Both the position numbers and the translations under genes were made by a program. From NCBI GenBank assembly GCA_945897395.1, contig CAMDFE010000010.1, positions 1-13,073 on the forward strand: DNA of 13,073 nucleotides, given 5' to 3'. The notes under the pieces are model-generated. The model saw only the letters and a program-made list of their open reading frames with translations. It was not told the origin of the DNA and searched no databases. Below are positions 7,409 to 13,073 of the stretch, piece by piece (within the stretch, counting starts at the first letter, position 1; the number at the start of each line of letters is the position of its first letter). Source of the stretch: Chryseobacterium gleum. Its GTDB lineage: Bacteria; Bacteroidota; Bacteroidia; Flavobacteriales_D; Sanyastnellaceae.

Positions 7409-7816
7409 ATGAATAATGAAAAAAATCCATCGCTTTCGCACCTTATCGGTTGTGTAGAAGAATTTCACAACGCATTCCGAATTCCGGTGCGTAAAACACC
7501 AACAGGTGAATTGGAAGAACGCGAATACACGCTGCGTTTCAATTTAATGAAGGAAGAGAACGAAGAGTATCTGGAAGCCGCTCAGAATGGCGATATCGTT
7601 GAAATAGCAGATGCTTTAGGAGATATGCTTTATATCCTCTGCGGGACCATGAATGCACACGGTCTACAGGAACAAATGGGAGAGATATTCGCAGAGATTC
7701 AACGCAGCAACATGAGTAAGCTTGACGATAATGGAGAACCGATTTACAGAGAAGACGGAAAGGTCATGAAAAGCAGTAATTACTTCAAACCGAATATTGC
7801 AAAGTTCTTAAAATAG
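7409..7816 (+). CDS. MazG-like / PRA-PH superfamily nucleoside triphosphate pyrophosphohydrolase
   Basis: 135 residues from the ATG at 7409. An upstream ATG/GTG-like extension in the same frame adds 17 residues (WIRKNNLSF...) unlike the family, so the internal Met is chosen. The all-alpha NTP pyrophosphatase metal-binding signature is clear: EENEE at 49-53 on one helix and EIADALGD at 65-72 on the next, coordinating Mg2+. The C-terminal segment SNMSKLDDNGEPIYREDGKV followed by NYFKP is characteristic of a small bacterial subgroup annotated as pyrophosphohydrolase or phosphoribosyl-ATP diphosphatase-like. A house-cleaning role on (d)NTPs is the likely function. A role as HisE is unlikely because no his genes are nearby. 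It lies 41 nt before thrS, which has its own promoter box. Confidence 0.85.
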   Translation: MNNEKNPSLSHLIGCVEEFHNAFRIPVRKTPTGELEEREYTLRFNLMKEENEEYLEAAQNGDIVEIADALGDMLYILCGTMNAHGLQEQMGEIFAEIQRSNMSKLDDNGEPIYREDGKVMKSSNYFKPNIAKFLK

Positions 7817-7833
7817 AATAGCCGCGTTGTTGC

Positions 7834-7841
7834 TATCTTTG
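7834..7841 (+). promoter_or_regulatory. thrS operon promoter (-7 box)
   Basis: TATCTTTG is a full match to TAnnTTTG, 16 nt before the thrS ATG. No good TTG lies at the usual -33 distance. The box is followed by GCACCTCATTT, identical to the sequence after the yidC box. It would drive thrS-infC-rpmI-rplT. The short leader leaves no room for a T-box. Confidence 0.6.
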
Positions 7842-7857
7842 CACCTCATTTTTCACT

Positions 7858-9798
7858 ATGTTAAACATCTCTTTACCCGATGGTAGCGTTCGCTCTGTAG
7901 AAGAAGGTACTTCTGCAATGCAATTGGCTGCTCAAATTAGCGAAGGTCTTGCACGAAACGTGCTTGCTGCAGAAGTCAACGGATTAGTTGTAGACGCCTC
8001 GCGTCCACTCCCCGATAACGCTACGGTAAAGTTGCTCACGTGGAACGACGAAAACGGGAAGTCCACTATGTGGCACAGCTCTGCTCACTTGATGGCTGAA
8101 GCCTTAGAAGTCCTTTATCCAGGAGTTAAGTTGGCCATTGGTCCTCCGATTGAAAACGGATTTTATTACGATGTAGATTTCGAAGGAAAGCCGTTCACCC
8201 AAGAAGATTTTTCGAAGGTGGAAAAATTAATGTTGGAATTGGCACGTCAGAAGAACGAATTCGTTCGCAAGGAAGTGTCGAAAGCCGATGCGATTTCTTA
8301 CTTCACAGAGAAGGGAGATCAGTACAAATTGGAATTGATAGAAGGTCTTCAAGACGGAGAAATTACGTTTTATACTCAAGGAAATTTCACCGATTTATGC
8401 CGCGGTCCGCATATCCCAAACACGGGATTCATTAAGGCTGCGAAGCTTATGAATGTTGCCGGTGCTTATTGGAGAGGCGACGAAAAAAATAAGATGTTGA
8501 CGCGTGTTTACGCCATCACATTTCCGAAAGCAGCTGAACTTGAAGAGTATTTGGTTCAGGTGGAAGAAGCGAAGAAACGCGACCATAGAAAGCTTGGAAA
8601 GGAAATGGGATTGTTCCATTTTTCTCAACGTGTGGGAAGTGGTTTGCCTCTTTGGTTGCCGAAGGGAACCGACTTGCGCACACGCTTGCAGAACTTCTTA
8701 ACGGTTGCTCAGAAAAAAGCGGGGTATCAGCCTGTAATTACGCCTCACATCGGTTCGAAAGAATTGTATGAAACCAGCGGTCACTGGGCGAAATATGGTG
8801 CAGATAGTTTTCAACCGATACACACTCCGCAAGAAGGAGAGATGTATATGCTGAAGCCAATGAACTGTCCACATCACTGCGAAATTTACAATGCAGAACC
8901 GCGCAGTTACAAAGATTTACCCTTACGCTTTTCTGAATTCGGAACGGTTTATCGTTACGAGCAAACAGGAGAGCTGCACGGATTAACGCGTGTTCGCGGA
9001 TTTACCCAAGACGATGCGCACATCTTCTGCACGCCAGATCAAGTGAAAGATGAAATTGGAAAAGTAATTGACTTGGTTCTCTATATTTTCAAGACCTTGA
9101 ATTTCACCGATTTCTTGGCGCAAGTTTCACTTCGCGATCCAATTAACCGTGAGAAGTACATTGGTACGGACGAGAATTGGGAAAAGGCGGAATTGGCTAT
9201 TCAGGAAGTGGCCAATGAGAAGGGGCTTCGTACTATTGTGGAATACGGAGAAGCTGCATTTTACGGACCGAAGTTAGACTTTATGGTTCGCGATGCAATT
9301 GGAAGAAAATGGCAATTGGGTACTGTTCAGTTGGATTATAATCTTCCGGATCGTTTCCAATTGGAATACACGGGATCTGATAATCATAAGCACAGACCAG
9401 TTATGATACACCGCGCTCCGTTCGGAAGTATGGAGCGTTTTGTAGCGATTTTAATTGAACACTGTGCGGGACAATTTCCATTGTGGTTATCGCCTGAGCA
9501 AGTGAGAATTTTACCTGTTAGCGAGAAATACAACGAATACGCAAAAAAAGTAGCAAATACGCTAGAAATTTCCGATATTCGCGCCCTCGTTGACGATACT
9601 AACGAGAAAGTGGGAAAGAAAATACGTGAAGCTGAGCTTGCAAAAGTGACCTACATGTTGGTGGTTGGTGAGACTGAAATGCTAGCAAACTCAGTATCTG
9701 CGCGCAAAAAAGGCGAAGGAGATTTGGGTGTATTTAGTGTTGAAGATTTTGCCTCTATGGTGAACGATGAAGTGGCTAACATGTTGAAAGTAATTTAA
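7858..9798 (+). CDS. thrS: Threonine--tRNA ligase
   Basis: 646 residues, the normal size. It charges tRNA-Thr with threonine using ATP. Domains: TGS (about 1-62); the N2 editing domain with HSSAH (His73, His77) and CRGPH (Cys181, His185), which removes mischarged Ser; the class II catalytic core (about 245-545); and the C-terminal anticodon-binding domain (about 548-646). The three zinc ligands that select threonine align with E. coli C334/H385/H511: Cys337 in MNCPHH, His388 in DDAHIF, and His518 in MIHRAPFGS. The ATG at 7858 gives a complete TGS domain; there is no SD. First gene of thrS-infC-rpmI-rplT, an arrangement conserved in many bacteria. Confidence 0.98.
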   Translation: MLNISLPDGSVRSVEEGTSAMQLAAQISEGLARNVLAAEVNGLVVDASRPLPDNATVKLLTWNDENGKSTMWHSSAHLMAEALEVLYPGVKLAIGPPIENGFYYDVDFEGKPFTQEDFSKVEKLMLELARQKNEFVRKEVSKADAISYFTEKGDQYKLELIEGLQDGEITFYTQGNFTDLCRGPHIPNTGFIKAAKLMNVAGAYWRGDEKNKMLTRVYAITFPKAAELEEYLVQVEEAKKRDHRKLGKEMGLFHFSQRVGSGLPLWLPKGTDLRTRLQNFLTVAQKKAGYQPVITPHIGSKELYETSGHWAKYGADSFQPIHTPQEGEMYMLKPMNCPHHCEIYNAEPRSYKDLPLRFSEFGTVYRYEQTGELHGLTRVRGFTQDDAHIFCTPDQVKDEIGKVIDLVLYIFKTLNFTDFLAQVSLRDPINREKYIGTDENWEKAELAIQEVANEKGLRTIVEYGEAAFYGPKLDFMVRDAIGRKWQLGTVQLDYNLPDRFQLEYTGSDNHKHRPVMIHRAPFGSMERFVAILIEHCAGQFPLWLSPEQVRILPVSEKYNEYAKKVANTLEISDIRALVDDTNEKVGKKIREAELAKVTYMLVVGETEMLANSVSARKKGEGDLGVFSVEDFASMVNDEVANMLKVI

Positions 9799-9803
9799 TA
9801 AAC

Positions 9804-9810
9804 AAGGAGG
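9804..9810 (+). promoter_or_regulatory. Strong Shine-Dalgarno sequence before infC
   Basis: AAGGAGG is fully complementary to the CCUCCUU anti-SD core. It begins 6 nt after the thrS stop. It is the only strong SD before any gene in this window. Seven nt separate it from an in-frame ATA (9818) and 19 nt from the first ATG (9830), so it decides the likely infC start. Confidence 0.85.
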
Positions 9811-9817
9811 AAATATC

Positions 9818-10357
9818 ATAAAGCGCGAGATGAGAGGCAGACGCATCTTTGAACCAGAGCACAAAATTAACGATCGCATTAGCGCAGCCGAGGTACGCTT
9901 GGTAGGTGAGAATGTTGAAGTTGGAGTGTATTCTAGAGAAAAAGCATTAAAACTGGCTCAAGATTTAGAGGCAGATCTCGTAGAGATTTCGCCAAATGCC
10001 GTTCCACCGGTTTGTAGAATCATTGACTACCGCAAGTTTCTTTACGATCAAAAGAAGAAGCAGAAGGAAATGAAGGCGAAGCAGGTGAACGTAACTGTAA
10101 AAGAGATTCGTTTCGGACCTAACACGGATGATCACGATTTTCAATTTAAGTTGAAGCACGCGCAAGAGTTCTTGAAGGAAGGAAGTAAGGTTAGAGCTTA
10201 CGTTTTCTTTAAAGGACGTTCCATTGTTTTTAAAGAACGTGGAGAGATATTGTTGTTGAAATTCGTTCAAGAACTTGAAGAGTTAGGAACTCCAGAGTTG
10301 TTGCCGAAGTTGGAAGGGAAGAAAATGTTTGTTGTGATAAACCCAAAAAAGAAATAA
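9818..10357 (+). CDS. infC: Translation initiation factor IF-3, probable AUA start
   Basis: 179 residues if started at ATA 9818 (KREMRGRRIFEPEHK...), or 175 from the ATG at 9830. IF-3 binds the 30S subunit, prevents premature 50S joining and checks the start codon. The N-domain is recognised by KINDRISAAEVRLVG and the QDLEADLVEISPNAVPPVCRIIDYRKF block (about 45-72 from the ATG), the C-domain by KEIRFGPNTDDHDFQFKLKHAQEFL and the terminal GKKMFVVINPKKK. ATA is preferred because the SD is 7 nt upstream of it. E. coli infC uses AUU, which lets IF-3 repress its own synthesis, so a rare codon is expected for this gene. An ATC at 9815 (4-nt spacing) is a weaker alternative. The gene identity is certain; the start is inferred. 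Confidence 0.93.
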   Translation: MKREMRGRRIFEPEHKINDRISAAEVRLVGENVEVGVYSREKALKLAQDLEADLVEISPNAVPPVCRIIDYRKFLYDQKKKQKEMKAKQVNVTVKEIRFGPNTDDHDFQFKLKHAQEFLKEGSKVRAYVFFKGRSIVFKERGEILLLKFVQELEELGTPELLPKLEGKKMFVVINPKKK

Positions 10358-10375
10358 TTCTAACACCTAAATAAA

Positions 10376-10573
10376 ATGCCAAAGGCGAAAACAAAATCCG
10401 GCGCTAAGAAGCGTTTCCAGGTTACTGGATCCGGTAAGATTAAGCGTAAGCATGCGTACAAGAGTCACATCTTAACCAAGAAGGGCACTAAGCAAAAGCG
10501 CAACTTGACAAAGACTGGTTATGTAAACCCATCTGACGAGAAATCGATTAAGGCGCAGTTGCTTGTAGCCTAA
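10376..10573 (+). CDS. rpmI: 50S ribosomal protein L35 (bL35)
   Basis: 65 residues, the usual length. A small, very basic large-subunit protein, recognised by MPKAKTKSGAKKRFQVTGSGKIKR at the N-terminus, HILTKKGTKQKRNL in the middle and the short acidic-to-hydrophobic C-terminus (SDEKSIKAQLLVA). It begins 18 nt after the infC stop with no SD; the upstream sequence is A-rich. It lies between infC and rplT as in E. coli and Bacillus, where the three genes are co-regulated by L20. Confidence 0.98.
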   Translation: MPKAKTKSGAKKRFQVTGSGKIKRKHAYKSHILTKKGTKQKRNLTKTGYVNPSDEKSIKAQLLVA

Positions 10574-10615
10574 TGTTAATTCATTAAAGAAGCAAGGTAA
10601 AGTTTAACCCGGTAA

Positions 10616-10642
10616 AAGGTCTTAAGTTCGAAAGAACACCTT
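10616..10642 (+). promoter_or_regulatory. Hairpin with GAAA loop in the rpmI-rplT gap (candidate L20 control element)
   Basis: Outer arms AAGGT (10616-10620) and ACCTT (10638-10642), inner arms GTTC (10626-10629) and GAAC (10634-10637) capped by GAAA, with a one-sided bulge CTTAA. It sits 19 nt before the rplT ATG in an 88-nt gap that is long for this operon. L20 controls this operon in E. coli and Bacillus by binding mRNA. A similar role here is an inference; no match to a known L20 site was recognised. Confidence 0.45.
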
Positions 10643-10661
10643 AGCCTAAAAACAAAAAGTT

Positions 10662-11009
10662 ATGCCACGCAGTAAAAACGCAGTCGCCAGTAGAGCCAGA
10701 AGAAGAAAAGTTCTTAAAATGGCTAAAGGTTATTTCGGTTCACGTAAAAACGTTTGGACAGTAGCCAAAAACTCAGTAGAAAAAGCATTATGTTATGCTT
10801 ACATCGGACGTAAACTTCGCAAGCGCGATTTCCGTTCTTTGTGGATTGCTCGTATCAACGCCGGTGCTCGTCAGCACGGAATGTCATACAGCGCATTCAT
10901 GGGTCAAATTCACGCACATGGAGTTGAATTGAACCGTAAGGTTCTTGCAGACTTAGCAATGAATCACCCAGAGGCGTTCAAAGCAGTAGCAGAACGAGTA
11001 AAAAAATAA
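10662..11009 (+). CDS. rplT: 50S ribosomal protein L20 (bL20)
   Basis: 115 residues, full length. L20 binds 23S rRNA early and is essential for large-subunit assembly. Recognised from MPRSKNAVASRARRRKVLKMAKGYFGSRK (basic N-terminal extension, residues 1-29), AYIGRKLRKRDFRSLWIARINAGAR (about 46-70), and the globular C-terminal end NHPEAFKAVAERVKK. No SD; the sequence before the ATG is A-rich (AAAAACAAAAAGTT). Last gene of the thrS operon, followed at once by an AT hairpin and a strong terminator. In other bacteria L20 represses its own operon. Confidence 0.98.
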   Translation: MPRSKNAVASRARRRKVLKMAKGYFGSRKNVWTVAKNSVEKALCYAYIGRKLRKRDFRSLWIARINAGARQHGMSYSAFMGQIHAHGVELNRKVLADLAMNHPEAFKAVAERVKK

Positions 11010-11025
11010 TTTCTTTTTAAGAAAT
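11009..11025 (+). repeat. AT-rich perfect inverted repeat at the rplT stop codon
   Basis: ATTTCTT (11009-11015), TTT loop, AAGAAAT (11019-11025): a 7-bp stem beginning at the last base of the rplT stop codon and only 7 nt before the terminator stem. It may help RNA processing or simply reflect base composition. Confidence 0.5.
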
Positions 11026-11032
11026 AGGAAAA

Positions 11033-11056
11033 CCCTCTTCGGAGGGCTTTTTTTTT
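11033..11056 (+). terminator. rplT operon terminator with UUCG loop, probably bidirectional
   Basis: CCCTC (11033-11037), TTCG loop, GAGGG (11042-11046), then C and nine Ts. A strong Rho-independent terminator for thrS-infC-rpmI-rplT. Read from the minus strand, the stem (CGAA loop) is followed by TTTTCC, so it may also stop transcripts of the convergent hexosaminidase gene, though less well. Confidence 0.93.
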
Positions 11057-11057
11057 A

Positions 11058-11136
11058 CAGCGAGGCTGTCATCAATCGTAGATTGTCATCACGACTTGTT
11101 GTGTCATCCACTTCGTGGTCATCACAACTCGTTGTG
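11058..11136. repeat. Array of five short hairpins with near-constant TCAT linkers
   Basis: Five adjacent inverted repeats: CAGC-GAG-GCTG (11058-11068), AATC-GTA-GATT (11074-11084), CACGAC-TT-GTTGTG (11090-11103, one G-T pair), CCAC-TTC-GTGG (11108-11118), and CACAAC-TC-GTTGTG (11123-11136). Linkers are TCATC, GTCAT, TCAT and TCAT (ATGA on the minus strand). GTCATC recurs at 11068, 11085, 11103 and 11118. Stem sequences differ between units but each stays self-complementary. It fills nearly all of the gap between the rplT terminator and the end of the convergent GH20 gene. The function is unknown. Confidence 0.75.
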
Positions 11137-11154
11137 TAGTTATTCAACAACTAC
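11136..11154. repeat. Inverted repeat spanning the GH20 stop codon
   Basis: GTAGTT (11136-11141), a 7-nt loop, AACTAC (11149-11154), a perfect 6-bp stem followed by TTCATCA. It abuts the hairpin array and covers the last codons of the hexosaminidase gene; it may be a sixth, looser member. Seen directly; any role is inferred. Confidence 0.5.
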
Positions 11155-13073
11155 TTCATCACAAAACAACCAACTCGGTTCACCAACGGCGTCGTGCCAT
11201 TCCGGACAAGGGCCGTTGTTCACGCCAATGATCTTGATGTATCGGGCCAAATGAACTTGACCTATCCCGTGGCTGAATTGATCAATAAGCTCTCCTGATG
11301 TTTGCTCTTCAATGTTCGGTTTCACCGTAGCTACCTTGTCCCACAATACCCCGTCGAAACTTGAATAAACCTCAACGGCCTTCGGACGGAAAATCCAAGC
11401 GTTCGCATAATGAAACCAGCGCGTGGTCACATGCTCGAACGGCTTCACATCGCCCAAGTCAATCACTACTTCCATGTTCTTCCCCGCAATCCCTTGCCAT
11501 ATGCCGTCTCTGAAATTCGCGGTACCGATTCTTCCATCTACCAATGCGTTCTCACCTCCCCCGGGATAATACACACTTGGTGTGTAGGATAGAGTCACTT
11601 TCTTTCCCGTCGCCATGTTCGAAGTGTACGTGCGTGATTCTCGGGTAAAGGTCGAATACCAAGGGAAGTAATAATTGAAATTCAGCGTCGTATAAGTTTC
11701 ATTGATAATAATCGGAGACTTATAGCCTTGGATTTCTGAATCGTTATTTTTCTGAAAGCTCACAACAATCTTCGGATCTGTGGTCACCGCTCGAACTTCG
11801 ACATGACCATTCGGCAATACCTGTGATCGGAAATTCAAAGGCACGTCGGGGAATCCGTATTTAATGTTCAGCTTATCCAAGCGTTCATAGTTCTTATCAA
11901 CGCGAGCAGCAAAGGCTTCGTAATCGCGTTTCATTGGCGCTGTCCACAAGACTTCACTCAACGCAAGCAATCTTGGAAATACTTTGCTGTCTACGATCTC
12001 TTGTGGTGCTCTTTCGGTCCACATATTTCCTTCCGCACCGCGAATGTATTTTGCTTCTTCAGCATTCAATTCAGCTGGCATTGGATTGAATTTATAGACC
12101 TTCTCCATATTAATGTTGTCGAGACCGTAGTCTAAATAACAATGCGAGGTCGGACTCATAACTACCCCGTGCTTTTGCTTCGCTGCGGCAATTCCTCCTT
12201 CCATGCCTCGCCAGCTCTGAATCATAGCATCAGCCGGAATTCCTCCTTCCAAAATTTCATCCCATCCAATAATCTGTCTTCCTTTCGTGTTGAGGTACTT
12301 CGCCATTCCTTCAATGAGCCAAGTCTGCAACTGCGCTTCGTTTTTCAATCCGTGATCGTGAATTCTCTTCTGACATTTATCGCAATGCTCCCAACGGAAT
12401 TTCGGTGCTTCATCTCCGCCAATGTGAATGTACTTACTCGGAAAAAGTGCACAAACTTCGTCCATGACGTCTTTTAAAAACTGAACAGTGCTGTCGTTCC
12501 CTGCGCAATAAATGTCTTTGAACACACCCCATTCCGTTTCAACCGGAATGCTTTCTCCCGTGCAACTGAGCCATGGGTAGGCACTAATAGCAGCAACCGA
12601 ATGACCGGGCATTTCTATTTCCGGAATAATAGTCACGTGTCTGGCTTGAGCATAAGCAACAATGTCTTTGATCTGCTCTTGCGTGTAATATCCTTCGCTC
12701 ACATGATTGCCGAATTTGTCCATGCGGTATGAACCCAAGCGCGCAAGCTCTGGATATTTTTTTATTTCAATGCGCCATCCTTGGTCTTCGGTTAAGTGCC
12801 AATGCAAGACATTCATTTTGTAAAACGCCAAAGCGTCTATGTACTTCTTCACGGTAGCGACATCCATGAAATGCCTTCCGCAATCGAGCAGCATACCTCT
12901 GTGCGGAAAGGCAGGTGCATCCGCTATGTCCATGCTCGGTATTTCAAAAGCGGAAAACGATTCATTCGTCTTGAAATACTTCGGCAGCAATTGCTTCAAG
13001 GTCTGCATGCCCCGTGAAATGCCTTCTTCCGTAGCCGATGTTAAACGGATTTCATTTTCGCGAACGGTTAAAT
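11140..13073 (-). CDS. GH20 beta-N-acetylhexosaminidase with C-terminal discoidin-like domain, 5' end cut by window
   Basis: The open frame runs past the right edge. The Met at 13008 is internal, because the 21 codons before it read LTVRENEIRLTSATEEGISRG and continue into MQTLKQLLPKYF, the standard GH20 N-domain phrase. So 644 residues are in the window and the true start and any signal peptide are outside. Numbering from that Met, the catalytic barrel begins at FPHRGMLLDCGRHF (35-48), with FYKMNVLHWHLTEDQGWRIEI (62-82) and the catalytic pair Asp199-Glu200 in HIGGDE (195-200). A linker domain of the CHB_HEX C-terminal kind follows (about 395-470), then an F5/8 discoidin-like sugar-binding domain (about 480-622). 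The family removes terminal GlcNAc or GalNAc from chitin fragments or glycans by substrate-assisted catalysis. It is convergent with rplT. Confidence 0.95.
   Translation of the reverse strand, partial: LTVRENEIRLTSATEEGISRGMQTLKQLLPKYFKTNESFSAFEIPSMDIADAPAFPHRGMLLDCGRHFMDVATVKKYIDALAFYKMNVLHWHLTEDQGWRIEIKKYPELARLGSYRMDKFGNHVSEGYYTQEQIKDIVAYAQARHVTIIPEIEMPGHSVAAISAYPWLSCTGESIPVETEWGVFKDIYCAGNDSTVQFLKDVMDEVCALFPSKYIHIGGDEAPKFRWEHCDKCQKRIHDHGLKNEAQLQTWLIEGMAKYLNTKGRQIIGWDEILEGGIPADAMIQSWRGMEGGIAAAKQKHGVVMSPTSHCYLDYGLDNINMEKVYKFNPMPAELNAEEAKYIRGAEGNMWTERAPQEIVDSKVFPRLLALSEVLWTAPMKRDYEAFAARVDKNYERLDKLNIKYGFPDVPLNFRSQVLPNGHVEVRAVTTDPKIVVSFQKNNDSEIQGYKSPIIINETYTTLNFNYYFPWYSTFTRESRTYTSNMATGKKVTLSYTPSVYYPGGGENALVDGRIGTANFRDGIWQGIAGKNMEVVIDLGDVKPFEHVTTRWFHYANAWIFRPKAVEVYSSFDGVLWDKVATVKPNIEEQTSGELIDQFSHGIGQVHLARYIKIIGVNNGPCPEWHDAVGEPSWLFCDEVVVE

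Noticed and set aside
9830..9832. ATG as the infC start
   Set aside because: It is 19 nt from the strong SD, whereas ATA at 9818 is at the ideal 7 nt. Kept only as the alternative start.
7219..11056. Both ribosomal-protein transcripts end in UUCG-capped terminators, as a special shared regulator
   Set aside because: C(UUCG)G is a common stabilising tetraloop in strong terminators, so the coincidence needs no special explanation.
11072..11122. 16-codon minus-strand mini-ORF inside the hairpin array (ATG repeated in frame because units are 15 and 18 nt)
   Set aside because: The ATGs come from the repeated linker; it is very short, and the phase is lost in the next unit. Probably a by-product of the repeats.
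11058..11136. CRISPR array
   Set aside because: Repeated elements are only 4-6 nt and units 15-18 nt, with self-complementary variable parts; no cas genes are nearby.
12142..12477. 111-codon plus-strand open frame inside the GH20 gene
   Set aside because: It lies wholly opposite a clear GH20 coding region, and its translation has no recognisable domain or composition of a real protein.

Overview
This window looks like chromosomal core sequence from a member of the Bacteroidota, most likely Flavobacteriia. Three things point there. The protein families fit: an S46 dipeptidyl-peptidase-like gene, a long YidC with a large periplasmic domain, a MuiA-family protein and GH20 with a discoidin-like tail. 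Promoters of the Bacteroidota TTG-N19-TAnnTTTG type are visible. Nearly all genes lack a Shine-Dalgarno (SD) sequence. Genus-level placement is not possible by eye. I see no mobile element, CRISPR array, rRNA or tRNA, and no gene-free stretch longer than about 215 bases.

Layout: on the minus strand at the left are the start of an S46 peptidase (cut by the window edge) and yidC. Divergent from yidC, on the plus strand, come a FecCD-type permease and its overlapping ATPase, then a MuiA-family protein followed 2 nt later by a lipid A-type acyltransferase. Next is rplS (L19), with a near-perfect promoter, a short 5' hairpin and a UUCG-capped terminator. A MazG-like pyrophosphohydrolase follows, then the translation operon thrS-infC-rpmI-rplT, which ends in another UUCG-capped terminator. 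A convergent GH20 beta-N-acetylhexosaminidase on the minus strand runs off the right edge.

How they work together: thrS, infC, rpmI, rplT and rplS supply the translation machinery. YidC, the acyltransferase, the MuiA protein, the FecCD/FecE transporter, the S46 peptidase and GH20 all serve the envelope, secretion or nutrient uptake.

The most interesting signals are small. (1) infC has the only strong SD in the window (AAGGAGG). It is placed 7 nt before an in-frame ATA, not before the first ATG, which suggests a non-canonical, autoregulatory start. (2) The rplT/GH20 convergent gap carries five back-to-back small hairpins with different stem sequences, separated by a near-constant TCAT linker. 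A sixth, looser hairpin spans the GH20 stop codon. (3) Hairpins sit directly before rplT and at the predicted 5' end of the rplS transcript, so they are candidate ribosomal-protein leaders. (4) A minus-oriented terminator in the rplS-mazG gap has no matching gene.
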